Source: Odontesthes bonariensis
Lineage: Eukaryota; Chordata; Actinopteri; Atheriniformes; Atherinopsidae
Direction: 5' to 3'
DNA length: 64,000 bases
Assembly (NCBI RefSeq): GCF_027942865.1
Contig: NC_134510.1
Location: 7,908,001-7,972,000 of the forward strand
Under the pieces are notes generated by a model. The model saw only the letters and a list, made by a program, of their open reading frames with translations. It had not been told where the DNA came from and did no database searches. Of the stretch, positions 24,661-37,309 are shown in pieces. The translations under genes and the position numbers were made by a program. The stretch's first letter is position 1. Every line of letters begins with the position of its first letter.

Positions 24661-27600
24661 TCATTTACGTTGAACCTGTGTGAAGGATGAGGGCAGCTGG
24701 ATCGGCTGGATCGGCTGGACAGGCTGGAAGGACTGGGGGGCTTTCTTGCGGGAGTCTGGGGAGACCCTGTGGAGCGCTGTGGGCAGCAGCTGGTTCCGTT
24801 TGATGATCTGCAGAGCCAGCTGAGTGTTTCCTGAGAAGACACCACATGGATTCACACTAAACACAGGAAGAGCAGGTGCCTCACTTTACAGATCAGCTGG
24901 ACCTGTTCTCAGGCCACTACCTCAGAACACTACTTTAACGGATTCTGTAATGCTGGTACCCAACACACATGCAGCCTCTTCATCACCTGTCAGTACTCAA
25001 CTCTGTATTTTATGTGGAATTAAAGATCAGTCCAAATTAAAAACAGTCTGTTGTGAGGATTGCATCAGGTAAGGATTACCAAGAACTCCTTCTGCTGTAG
25101 GAGGAGTTCAGAGTTACCAGCCTGACACTAAGTGTCTTGCCATTGCCATATTACAAACATGTCAGAATAACTGTTGTGAGGAGACTTCATGTTGAACTGC
25201 TACAAAGAAAGCCCAACTCGGGCACAAAAAACCCATGAATGGGACATATTGCCTTTGGTCTGACAACTCTACATGTACATTTTTGGTGCCAGATACCAGG
25301 GGCCTCATGTACAAAGACTTGCGTGGATTTCCTACTGAAACATGGCGTACGCTCAAACCCAAAAGCCCTCCTATGCACAAAAATATCCGGATGTATGAAT
25401 CTGTGCGCACAAATCAATCCATCACATTTCCTTTGTACATCCCAATCAACGTGGAATTGAGCGCACATGTCGGAGCACCCGACTCCTCCCTGTCCACGCC
25501 CCTACTTAAATACGCAAATTATATTTAAATGAGCCCTGCACCTGCGATTCCCCTCTCTGCACGATCAGAAAATAAAGAAAAAAGAATGAATAAGACGGGA
25601 AAAAAGACGGGAGGTGCTACTTTCTGAAGTGGAGGCGCGCAAAAATGTGCTCTTTGGCACGCTGTCCTCCGGCATAAGCAGCAAACGCAAGAGGAGTGGG
25701 TGGGATAATGAGAGTGGGTCAATGCTGGGGGGTCTGAGAAGCCTCACAAGCAGAGGTGAAGAAGAAGTGGTCCAACATAAAGGTGGAGGTGAAGCGGAGA
25801 CTGGCTGCCCATCGCTGCAGTGTGGCCAAAACAGACGGGTGGGGGGGTGACCGACTCTGTTTGAACAGAGAGTCGGCGCAACTATGGGTGACACTGCTCT
25901 CTCTGGGGTGGTGGGAGCACATGTGGGTGACTCCGATTACCCCCAAGCTAAATACCGATGTTTTTGTGTAACTCATAACAAACGTGTTCATACAGTAACG
26001 TGCAGAAGTGCGCCGGGGAAAAGGTGAGGCTGATTGAGACATTTCACACCTTAGGCACAGGGTTATTAACATTTGCCCACAGAGACGATCAGGGGCTTGT
26101 TAGAAAGATCTTAAGCTGAAGTTTAACCATCAAGAAACAGCAAGAAACTAACTTTAACCACCAACTATGATGCTGTGAAGATGGGATAGAAATTGGGGGC
26201 GCACATACTCACGGTCACGGGGAATACTATTAGGACAATTACACGAATAAAGTTACTCACCAAGAAGCCAACCATCACGCACAGTGCCACCCTGTAAGTC
26301 TGTTACCAACGATGCTGTTACTCAGAATGTATGAATCGTGCGTTGAACCAGGCCACCTCGCCACAACGTTGGTTAATTGCATTTACTAATCACATATGAT
26401 CTGTACATCGATCGAATGAAAATGTTTCCTGTTAACATACAAATTCATCATGTGATTTGTGTGCAGTCGATAGCTCCGATTACATTAGGAAAAACGGCTC
26501 TTGCTGCAAATTGCGCTTTAATTTCCAATCGGTTGGCCTCTGTGTTGCACTCCAACACCGGCCGCAGCTCTGCACACAGTTCCAGCAGGATTGCCCTCGG
26601 GGACCTAAAGCAGATAATGAGTCAGTTGCCATCACGTGCCAGCAAATCCTTTCTGTCTCTGAACAAACTTCGAATTTCACCATTTGCAAAGTCCTCTAAT
26701 ACTGCTAAAGCAGCCATTGTTTTTTATGGTATGCATTGCACCACTTTGCGCTGCTTTTATATCCACTCGTGTAATGGCAGACACATGTGTGTGTTAATTG
26801 TTCATGTGTCTCAGATGTGCACATCACTCAGTCTGAGGATTAATTGCTTTAACATTTATTTATCATAACTAGGGGAGGGCATTCGATTAAATTTTCTTAA
26901 TCGACCGTCGGGAGAATTAACGATCAATTTTCGATTAATCATTACATTTTTATATATTAAAAATGCAATGAAAATACAGCGTGTTTTTCCTCGATGAGAT
27001 CTTTATCATGAAAAGTACAACTCTTGTGGCAGTTAAACTGACATTCAATGGTTAAACTGGAAGATGTCCGCTGCGGTGCTCTAAAGCAGAGGAGCCTGCA
27101 GCTGACACACAACACAACTGACCCTCATTCGTTCCAAAATAATAACAAGAAAAAAAAAATCATGTTAAACAATAACTTAACCAAAAACATAATAATACTT
27201 AGGTCTGACAGAGTTAGGTCTGACAGAGTTTGGTCCGTAACTCAAAAACTATCCAAAAGGCACCGAGTCTAAAAAGAGGGTGAGAGGGATAGATAGCCTA
27301 CCTAACAATTAAATAGGCTACCTAACAAAGCCTCATAAAAGTAACTAGTAGGCCTAACTCACATACAACTTCAGCACCAGTCTACTGATTTTTGTTGATA
27401 AAGATAAGCATGTTAACATGCTCTGGTGTCAGACGCGCCCGCAGCCTGGTGGCCGTCGGTCCAGCAGCCGAAAACACTTTTTTGTGCGTACGCACCCCTT
27501 GTACATGAGGCCCCTTGTCTTTGAGAGATCAGAACCAGAGCTGATGGATTCATTACTCAGTGCACAAACCTTCATCCAGCAGCGACACACTTCCTTATTC

Positions 27601-30600
27601 GTTTTGAGCGTAGTGGAACCATCGTTTCATTGTTTTCAGCGGAGGAGAACCACCTGACAACCCCACAGCTGAGTGAGGGAGGCTGTGCCCAACCTTTAAA
27701 CCCTGACGACTGCCTCTAAATATACATTTCATCAACTGTTGTGTGTAACAACTCTGATGGTTATGTTGACAAAAGTAGTGTATGTCAGTGAGTGTTGGAT
27801 AAAGAACAGACCATTCTGAAGCTCCAAGTACACTCCCAGCAGGATGGCCTCAGGTGGAATCTCCTTGGTGTTCACCATCGATGCAGCCTGGTGATAAACC
27901 AAATGATAACGGTACCATGTGACTGTGTCTGTCAGCTGAGACATGGCAGCAAACAAGGCCTTTAAAGCCCACAAAGAGCGTACATAACACAGCAGGTAGC
28001 ATTACAAACACTCATAGTGACCTGTAAAACGCTCAACATGGTTGGGACAACTACTGTGGTCTTTGCCGAGTTTTCTGAGAGAACCACTGATGGAAGATTC
28101 CATTACAGCTGGAGGGTTCCTGTTGGTGGAATCCATTAAAAGAGGAGTCTGTTGGACACTGAGGAAGGCCAGTGGAGTGTTTCACAGGTCAGCATGACTG
28201 TGGCAGGGAAATGAAGGCACTTTAAACTGTTTTTAAAGCAGAGTCTTTCTCATATTCAGGTTTATGACTGCCCCACCTAAAGAGCACCTCAAACAAATCC
28301 ATGCTAAATATAAGGATTACATTGATTCCATATTACTGACGAACACTTGAGTTCAGCTCTTAGAAATACCACACTGCTGTTTTCTTCTAAAGGAGGGCTC
28401 ATTAGCTATGCTGTGACAGATGTGAAAGTGCTGCTGCGATTCTAGAATGTTCTGGTCTCTCAGTCACTGCTCAACACAATCTTTAACCCCCACCTCCCTC
28501 CATGATGGTTACCTGATGCAGACACTTGCGGGCCTTGTCATACTCGCTCCTTAAGCAGTAGGCACTGCCGAGGTTGAAGAGCATCATGGCCCGAGCTGAT
28601 GTCACACTGCTGGGATAACACAAGGGGGTCTTCTTCCCTGCTGTACACACGGCAAACAGCAAAACTTTCACTGATTTTTCTGCCTTTTGCGTTTCTACGA
28701 GGAACGCATTTAGTGTCAGATGCATGAGATCCTTGGAATATGTAAAGAGAGACTCACAGGGCTCAACAGGCTCCTCTCCTTTGTCAGGCCCTGTTAACAC
28801 AAACAAAGCAAGCGTTAATGAGACATTAATGGGAAGCCTTTAGGGTGTTCAGTGAGGGGGATAACCACAGACCCTGGTCTTGTTCACTGGCCAGAACTCC
28901 CACTGACACGTCGCTGACGTTCTCTGGGTTGAGGTGAGCGATAGCATCAGAGATCCTGTCCAATGAGATGAGGGCTTCAGCAGCATACAGATGGCCGAGG
29001 AACCTGAGCAGACAGAGGAGGAAGAACAGCGTCCCATCATACCATGATGTGGACAGTGTCTGCGAATCCAATATGAAGAGGACTACATGGTTTGACATTA
29101 TGCCTTTGGGATTTCTACCTGCTGACTTAAAACGCTCGACAAACCCTTCAGAGATGTGAGTGAAGGCCATCTAACAAACCCCGCACTTACTTGAGGGATC
29201 CGGACACCTTGGTTTGATGAAGCAGCTTCTCAGCATGGTTTAGAGCCATCAGGTTATCTCCCAACGCCAACGCCACATACGCACTGCAGGCCAGGATGGA
29301 GCACCTGCACGCCAATTACAGTTAGACATCACTTAGATGCTCAGTGAAGGAGGACGTCCGGGGATCAGAGAAGCTGAAGGAAGATTACCTGAGGTTTTCT
29401 ACCTCCTGCTTCCTGAGAGGAGATGACGGAGCCGCCGACAAAAACTTATCAGCTTCCTGACCTTTTCCACTGCAAAACACACCAACAGCATTCAGAGTAA
29501 ACATCCAAATCCTCTCAGCAAGATCACAAGCAAAAGCTTGCACACGTTGTGCGCGTGGTAACTGGACACTTCTGATGGTTTGCAGAGGTTAGAAGCTGTG
29601 ATGTGAGTGCAGACCATCCACCATGGCGCTCCCAGCATGATGTCACCATCACAACTCTGTGGCCGCTGCCTGCTGCTCACAAGGCTGTCATTTTAACTTG
29701 ATCAGATCACAAACGCCATCACGTCACTACTTACTGTACTGTTTGGATTTGTTATGTGATCCTTGCGCTCATTTTACCTTTCAGAAGGTTTTTTACTTTA
29801 GGGAAACATTGTTTAAGCGCTAATCTGAATGTTTCATTGTCGCAGCATCTCCTGCTGTAGACAGGACACGTCACGGTGTTATTTTTGCTTTACAAAACCA
29901 ACAGGGTCAAGAGAAAGGTCACTGTTAGCTATTTGTCATCATGAACAGAGACTAACCGGTAACTGGAAGAAGTCAAAAACAAACAAGTAAGACGTGTGAG
30001 CAGTCGCTGGCTGGTCTGACCTGCAGGCGTCACTGTTCTCGCTACCGCTCTCCGTGCTTCCCGACTGGCTGGAGCTCTTGGATCCGTTCTCCGTCTTGGT
30101 GTCCTGCTGCTGGTGTTCAGGCAGCAGCAGCAGAGCGTTCCTCAGGCAGATGGCTGCAAACTCCATACTGGCAACTGGGATAGCCGCCGACTGACCCTCA
30201 CTACACAAACATAACATCAAAGTTAATGTGGATCAAATGGGGAAATGTGAGTGTGAGACAAAGAAAGAAAGAAAAAAAAAAAGACATTTCATTTGATACA
30301 TAACGCACATACGGCTTAACTGGTGACTTCGCATAGACACATCATACACATATCATACACATATAAGCTCGGTTAACAGGCCTCAGCTTCATGGTTTTTG
30401 TGCAGACATTACAGATGTTCCATTTCAGTCTCAATAACAACCGCACGGAGCAACAAGTGCTTTAGCAAAATAGAAAAATTCAATCAAAGGTCTTAAATAA
30501 TGAGCGTGTCACAGACACAATTTTTTGTGTAATGGCAGTGAACGCAGCATGGTCTGCTAGCTGCAGCTAATGAGCAGCTACCTGCTGCTTGACCACACAT

Positions 30601-33600
30601 GACCCGACGAGTTCAAAGGAATGGATCAGTGTCCATTTAATGAACATTCTGGTCAATCAGGAGGGAGATCAACTCCTCAGAAACGAAGTAAGACGGAAGA
30701 GTTGGATCCAGAGTGTGGTTGTTTTTAAACAAAGTGAACGTGGAGCCATGAGCACTGAACGTGCCGTTCACCGTTGCCCTCTGCTGGACAAGAGGTGAAG
30801 ACGTTCATGTGTGGTCTCAGAGGGTCAGCCTCTGAGATGTGACACTGACCTGTAGATGGTGTTCTGTGCTGACTGGGATGCGAGCACAATCTTGCGATGG
30901 TAACCCTGCCCGATGACAGACTGAACGATGCCTTTCTTACATGGTAAACCTTTGCTTTCTTGCTCCGAGCTCTGGAAACAACCACACAGGTCGGGACAGA
31001 ATCCTCAGAAATTCACATCAGTACAAAGTACAAATGAATAGATTAGGATAAAATATGTTGAACATGGCCATTTCTGAATAACTACCTAAAAGGTTATTTG
31101 ATGAAATTTCACTTTATATGACAAGAAAATAACATATTTATGGATCCTCACCAAGTTTCCCAGTAACTATTTAGATTAAAGGGATAGTTCGCCTCTTTTG
31201 ACATGAAGCTGTATGACATCCCATATTAGTAACATCATTTATGAACATTGACTTACCCTCCGCTGCGTCCTGTGAGCCGAGTTTCGGCGTTGACAAAGGT
31301 AGTCTGGCTAGTTGGCTGGGGTCCCGAAAATAAAGTGTTTTGCTTCTCAAAACAATATGCGTTCAAAAGAGTAATACATTTGCATCATAACATCGTTCTC
31401 TAGGAAAAAGTCAGACCTCACAATCGCTTGGCCCTATTTTCTCTCCCTTCGTATCACTGCCTGCTGTGTGAACCGTGCAGAACAGGCGCGGCTGTCGGCA
31501 GGTGGCTGAACGTAGTGATACGAAGGGAGAGAAAATGGCACCAAACGATTGTGAGGTCTGACTTTTTCCTGGACAACGATTTTGTGATGTAAATGTATTA
31601 CTCTTTTGAACGCATATTGAGAAGCAAGACGCTTTATTTTAGGGACCCTAGCAAACTAGCCGGACTACCTTCGTCAACGCCAAAACGAGGCTGGAACTCG
31701 GCTCACAGGACGCAGCGGGGCGTAAGTCAATGTTCATAAATGATGTTGCTAGTATGGGATGTCATACAGCTGCATGTCAAAAGAGTCGAAATATCCCTTT
31801 AATGCTGGCCTCTACAAACACATAGTGAAAGGGGAAACATGAACCCCGCAAAATGCTGAAGAAAGAAACATTCTAGTCTGAGCCAGGCAGGATCTACCCA
31901 CCCCTTTGTTAGCAGAGATGCAGCACTCGGCGAGTCGCAGCCACAGCCGAGGGTTGGAGTGATAAACCTGCACCGCCTCCATTAGACACTCAAACGCTGC
32001 CAGCGGCCTGCCGATGTGCAGCAGCTGAATGCCACAGTTATACAGCAGCTCGTAGCGCTTGTTGGCCAGTAACGCGCACATGGGGATACCTGTGAATTTC
32101 TTAGCTGGAAAATGACAACAGAAAAAAAAAAAAAATGGGACTTATTACAGAGGAACGTGTTACTGGGCTGAAACACTTCTTTGGACGTGAGGCTGAATCA
32201 AACAGACGTCAGCTGTGAGCCCAACGCAGCTGCTGTGAGCGTCGGGTTGGGTGCGGTGCATGCTGGGACCTACACTGGCCGTTGCTGCCATCTCCCAGTT
32301 GTGCACATGTGTGGTCATTCTCCTGCAGTGCCTTCTTGAAGTAGAAAATGCCGAGGTTGTGTTTCCCCATCGCAAAGTGAATGCAGCCCAGATTGTTCCA
32401 GAACATACACCGAACGCATTCACCTGAATGAAACAAGTCAGGTTAGTGAAGAATTCATCAAGCTGCACACAGAACAAACGACTGCCACAGCCGATCCCGT
32501 CTCAGATGAAGGCCGGCTGCTCTCTATAGCTGCTGTGAGGCGAGCTAAGGAGAACCAAAGCTGCCTCATCAGAGGGAGCCAGAGGCTGTCACCTGTCTTG
32601 ATGGGTCCCGGATGCTCTGCGATGTTGGAGCTGTTCAGCAGCTTCACTGCTTTCCGGTAGTTTCCTCTCAGATACTCAAAATTGCTCTTGAGGAAGAGTG
32701 AGGGTGCAGACTGAGGAGAGGAGAGGACAGAAGGGTCAGGGCAGCGGGACACGTGTGCACCGATAACACATCACAGAGCGTCGGAGCAAGGCTCAGTTAA
32801 TGCCCCGCAGGCCGTGTGCGTTTCTCTGTGTCTGCCATATTTACGTCACCATAGCAACCTGCATTACCTGAGCTGAGTCTGTGCTTACCGGCAGAATCAA
32901 CATGACACTGAGGCACAATCAAAGACATCACAAACTTAGGAGTTCTTGAGTTTGGTCGGTAATGTGTTCTGGGAGTGGCAGAGACTCTGAGCCCTACAGG
33001 CATCAGTATAACCGTCTGTGTGTGGCACGAGCTCAGTGGGACACTCACGTTCCCAGCCGTGTTCATCACCGACTTGATCTCTCTTTTGCAGGCCTTGGAG
33101 GACTTCATCTGAATGTAGGCTCTCACCTTATACTGGAACAGAAACGGACAGTTAGAGCGAGCACACACAGAGGGGAAAGTCCACGTGAAGCGGTGAACGG
33201 ACGTGACGTCTTGCCTGGTGCATTTTGGATTTGGCTGCTTCAATCATGGCTGCAAACTCTGCCCTCTGGTTGGCTCCGTCTTTGCTTGAAGTGTGGTTCT
33301 GGAACCAAACACAGCATGGACGGTTAACTACAGGCTTTCAAATCCTCCCAATTCCTCTGAACGTGCTGAGACTCTCCAACAACTGCGCAGCTGTTAAACA
33401 CCCTGCAGTTGTGGGCTCATGGCACAGGTCAGACGATGGAATAGAACGCTTCTCTCTGAAGGAGAACCATCAAAGCACAGTGTGGAAGGCTACCTCTCCT
33501 TTGCCGTTCTTGTTGCCTCCCTGCACGGAGAGTTTGTCCAGCACCGCCAGCAGATGGAGGGCCTTCTCCGGCTGGAAGGTGAGCAGGTAGAGATCCACCA

Positions 33601-35917
33601 GCAGGAAGCACACGGCCTGGGCAAACTTCTCTTCTAGGACAAACAACACAATGACTCCATGCCAAACACCACAAAATAAAAGCACAAAACCGTAAACGGT
33701 TTCCTAAGTATGGTTTTTAGCAGGTGATGTTGACCCTGTAAAGAAGTAGGAGAGCAGGTCACGCTGACAGCTTCATGATGGGAGCTTTAAAGCTTTACAA
33801 ATGAAGAGCCTTAGCTGCACTGCCTGCCTTCATCTTTCAGCCCTGCACCTGATGTTAAAATGAAATCGCAACATTGTGGTGGTCAGGAAAATGATCATCC
33901 AGATGTCAGGAAACATGGTCAGGATTGTAAGAGAACCTGGAGATATCAGACTACTTTACATTCTTTACATCTCCATAGATTCTGTGTCTCTTTAGAGGTC
34001 AAAATTCATTTTCAAAGCCTTGATTCCTGTGATTATCAGACTTTATGTACTTTGGTCTTAACATTTAATCCTAGCAGCTCTATTTGCTGCAAAGGCACAG
34101 ATTAGTATTTTCTGATATGTGCATACGATTAAAACTGTTATTAGCTTGACATCGACTCGTTTATAAATTGCATTTCACAGATGATACAACAACTCTGAGG
34201 AGGAGATCGAATTTCATGTCAAAAGTAACAGCAGACATCGACACTTAGTCACCTAAAGAGAATACAAAACAACAGTGGGCAGCAAATCCATGCAAAGCAG
34301 CACAACATACCAAAAGGCTCCAGAAACTGGTAGAGCTTCTCTCCTATGGAGATGGCCTCAGAGTACTGTCGCATGTGATAGTAGATGATGGCCTGATTAT
34401 AGTACAGCAGACTGTTCTCGACGTCATCCAAGCCGTCAGCGTCCTCTGCCGACGTGTGAAGCTGAAACAGAGAGAACTTCAGCACATCAGGACACCCGTG
34501 TTAGTGTGGAACTGTCAGAAACAACACGTCTGCAGTTACCCGGCTCTTCACCGCAGTCAGTGTCTGCTTCAGTATCCCCGTGGTGCTCTGACCACTTTTG
34601 TAAAATTCAACAACAGCTTTGTTCATGGCGATCTTGTAGTCCTCTTTGTTGAGCTCCTGGAGGGCGTCCAGATGTTTGAGAGACTCCTCGTACTTCCCAG
34701 CCTGTAGGAACACAGAGGTCCGTCTCACAGATCTGTAGTTCAGCTAAAACACGTCTTCACTCTTAATAAACATGTTGATGTAGAAACAACCAGGGGCTGG
34801 GGTACTGGTGAGCCTGTCGTCAGCATAATTTCACACTGCGGGGCTTTCTAATGTGCGTGTTTATGTACGAGTTGCAGCAAACTACTGTACTACTGTACTG
34901 AGCGTCACTCTTCGCTTTCTGAAACAGCTCAACGTTGTTTCTCAAGCAGGAGGAAAAGGTAAAAAGTTCATGGACTCAGACAAATTTAATTTCCGCCTCT
35001 TATCAAGTTCCTCACAGAACTAACATGTTTGGTGACAGCTACTCTGCACCAGCCAAAGGAAAAAGAAGCAGCAGCTACCTGCTCTTCATCACAACAGACT
35101 GTGGGTGTGTTCCCTGATCTGTGTGTGCACATGCATGTGATGTATGCCAATCAGAAATCAGTTTAGCGGGTACCAACGTTCATCAGACACTGCAAGTGAA
35201 GTTAAGATCTAAGAGTATGTGAAGAAAAGCAGAGTATTTACAGAATAAGCTTCGTAAGCGCTGGCTGCCACTTCCTTCTCTTGGTCCGTCATCCCAGAGG
35301 CTGAGCCATCCAGCTTAGTCTCGTTTGGTTCTAATCAGGATAAAAAAAATTAAAAAAATAGAGTAGCAAAGTCAAACTTCAGAGCACTGTGGATGAATAC
35401 ACGTACACCCGACACTGAGGAGGGCTCCTCCTCTGCTGTACTCCGACTGAGTCCTGATTCCTCTGAAGGTGACTGCCATGAACTGAGGGTCACTAACAAC
35501 GAGTCCAGCTCCTTCCTCAGTGGTGCTGAGTTAGAGCTGAACGCAGAGGAGCAGAATGCTGACTCCAAGCTGGTTGCTTTCACTAACAGCCAAACTTCCA
35601 CCTGCTCCTCTGGGCTGCTCCTCTGGGCTGCAGGTGGACCACGGAACACACTGCTGCCCGCAGTCCTGTCTCACAGCCGTTCAGCTGACTACTGGACCAA
35701 AGTGCACCAAGTTCAGAGAACAGTGGCTTCACTCGTTGTTTGTTGGCAGACAGACGTAACCCGCGGCTTCAGACACCTGACAGATCATTTCAAAGCACAT
35801 CACTAGTTTTTCATTCAACTAACTGCATCGAGTCCACCTCCTGAGGCTAACTAGTATGGACACAGCTAGCTACTCAGCTAGCACCAACTGACAAAACTCA
35901 CCGGGATTTTCTGCCAT
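24661..35917 (-). CDS. cnot10: CCR4-NOT transcription complex subunit 10
   Basis: Nineteen coding exons, in gene order: 35902-35917, 35242-35330, 34540-34701, 34311-34461, 33494-33633, 33215-33298, 33049-33132, 32593-32710, 32274-32423, 31902-32104, 30850-30971, 30021-30200, 29389-29469, 29191-29304, 28873-29003, 28758-28790, 28513-28640, 27812-27887, 24661-24830. They sum to 2232 bp (743 aa; human CNOT10 744). Matches include [95 protein letters not shown] and [13 protein letters not shown]. The family is an alpha-helical TPR repeat protein that pairs with CNOT11 and docks on the N-terminal part of CNOT1 in the cytoplasmic deadenylase complex. Intron 6 uses a GC donor (CAG|GCAAGA); exon 16 is a 33-bp microexon. 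The start is the ATG at 35915-35917, which leaves only 16 bp of coding sequence in exon 1. Confidence 0.96.
26456..26717 (-). pseudogene. Harbinger nuclease fragment
   Basis: From ATG at 26715-26717 the frame reads [19 protein letters not shown] and, later, [14 protein letters not shown]. The latter contains the region of the first catalytic Asp in Harbinger DDE nucleases. An in-frame TGA replaces what is normally a Trp codon after ARDGN. A large internal deletion joins the N-terminal region straight to the catalytic Asp block. It cannot make active transposase. Confidence 0.75.
26872..27472 (-). mobile_element. hAT fragment nested in the Harbinger element
   Basis: The minus strand at 27379-27472 encodes [15 protein letters not shown], then [16 protein letters not shown] and a stop. 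This is the C-terminal dimerisation end of a hAT transposase. The 3' terminus would be the AT-rich AGGGGAGGGCATTCGATTAA stretch at 26872. The 5' part of the element is missing and its border with the host element near 27472 is not sharp. Confidence 0.6.
31180..31798. mobile_element. TTAA-flanked palindromic DNA element, copy C
   Basis: TTAA at 31176-31179 and 31799-31802 flanks ends AGGGATAGTTCGCC and (diverged) TCGAAATATCCCT. The arms match copies A and B. It lies inside cnot10 intron 10 (30972-31901), about 100 bp from the exon border at 31902. Confidence 0.85.
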
Positions 35918-36086
35918 TTCACTGCTTCTGAAGAACAATCCAATCCCCTGTGGTGGCTGTTAAATTAGGATCAAATTTAATCGTTCCGGTTGTTGAAGCA
36001 GGATTCAAAGTATTAGAAAGCACTTCATATCAAGTATTTCACACCAAACGACTAGCTGGTCTGTGAGCTCCGCTCCAACAGATTCT

Positions 36087-36747
36087 CTCTCTCTATTTTT
36101 TATAGGCGGTTGGCAAACAACTTAAGGAAGCATTACCGCCACCAACTGGTAAAGATTGTGGATCACATGACAATTCTAATACAGTACACACAAGTTATGT
36201 ATACAAGGTATGTGTATATATATATATGTATATATACACACACTTATACACACATATATACACCCACATCCACATATACACTCTTATATCTACAAATGCC
36301 TACACTTTTACTTAGCCCCTACTCATATACACTCATTTATATACCCTTATATTTACTAAATTCTATTATACAACCTACACTGTTTTAAATAATAAAAAAT
36401 AACCTAATATCCTGTTTCCTGATTCTTTTTGCAATAAATCTACTATATACAATTTCATTTTCATCCTACTAAGATTTCTAATTAAATTATTTCTCTAAGC
36501 CTGATAATTCCTACAATATAAAATAACATGTTCAATTGTCTCATCTTCCCCACACTCACATTTCCCTGACTGATGTTTTCCTATCATATATAGGTTTTTA
36601 TTCAATCCATTATGTCCAATTTTAAGTCTTGTTATAATCGTCTCTTCTCTCCTACTTCTTTCTGATCTTCTCATTTTCCCTATTTTCCTTTGTATTTTAT
36701 AAAACCAGCGTCCTTTTCTTTCTTCCTCCCATAACTTTTGCCATCTC
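36087..36747 (-). mobile_element. 5'-truncated LINE just upstream of cnot10
   Basis: A 14-bp direct repeat CTCCAACAGATTCT (36073-36086 and 36748-36761) brackets the segment. On the minus strand it encodes a decayed C-terminal RT tail (TIEHVILYCRNYQA). It ends in GTTTGCCAACCGCCTATAAAAAA, the 3' end of an I/Nimb-like or related fish LINE. An AT-rich ATAC/ATAT microsatellite lies inside it at about 36195-36290. The insertion point is 170 bp upstream of the cnot10 start codon. Confidence 0.8.
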
Positions 36748-36761
36748 CTCCAACAGATTCT

Positions 36762-36880
36762 TCTTTCCTATGAGACTATCTACAACCGAGGGACTGCAAC
36801 ACAATAGCGCCCCCTGTCAGTGCGGAGCTAAAGCCCGTCTGTCGCGCATGCGCGAGATTGCTGATTCCATGGATAAGCTC
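36762..36880 (-). promoter_or_regulatory. Probable distal part of the cnot10 promoter
   Basis: This GC-rich block lies immediately beyond the LINE's target duplication. It contains TAGCGCCCCCTGTCA at 36805-36819 (CTCF-like) and GCGCATGCGC at 36844-36853 (NRF1 palindrome). With the LINE removed, it would lie about 180-290 bp upstream of the cnot10 start. The role is inferred from motifs and distance only. Confidence 0.4.
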
Positions 36881-37309
36881 CCATGTTCAGGTCACACAAC
36901 TTTACACCTCATGTTCCTTTTGGACTATGGCAACATCACATATCGAGTCTTTCAATGAAGTATTTCATATTCAAGTCTTTTTTCAGCTGTTCAACTCTGT
37001 TTTCACATGAAGACTTTAAAGAAAAATATGGTGTTCCGGCCCCCAACAAGAGTATAACACCGTGATCAATACACGATCATCGGGCATTAAATCTTTACTT
37101 TGTTGCAGCTCCAGTTATGACCGCACTGTTTCTATATCCAATTATAGCAATTCTATTGCGGCTGTTCCAGGTTTTGACAAAATATTGATCAACTCCCTGA
37201 TTAGAAATGTGATTGTTCAAAAACAGTAATGCCTGTCAGACGCAGATGACCAGAGACGGTAAAGGTTGTGGCAGGGTTTTTACTCCTCCTTACAACTCTA
37301 ACAAGTTAA

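Larger units (their letters stand above)
25298..27515. mobile_element. Decayed PIF/Harbinger transposon in last cnot10 intron
   Basis: The ends are inverted copies of AGGGGCCTCATGTACAA (17 bp, exact) at 25298 and 27515. The plus strand at about 25614-25970 reads like the Myb/trihelix accessory protein of fish Harbingers ([37 protein letters not shown]). The minus strand at 26456-26717 reads like the Harbinger nuclease (see separate entry). No clear TWA duplication flanks it. A hAT fragment lies inside it at 26872-27472. Confidence 0.8.
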
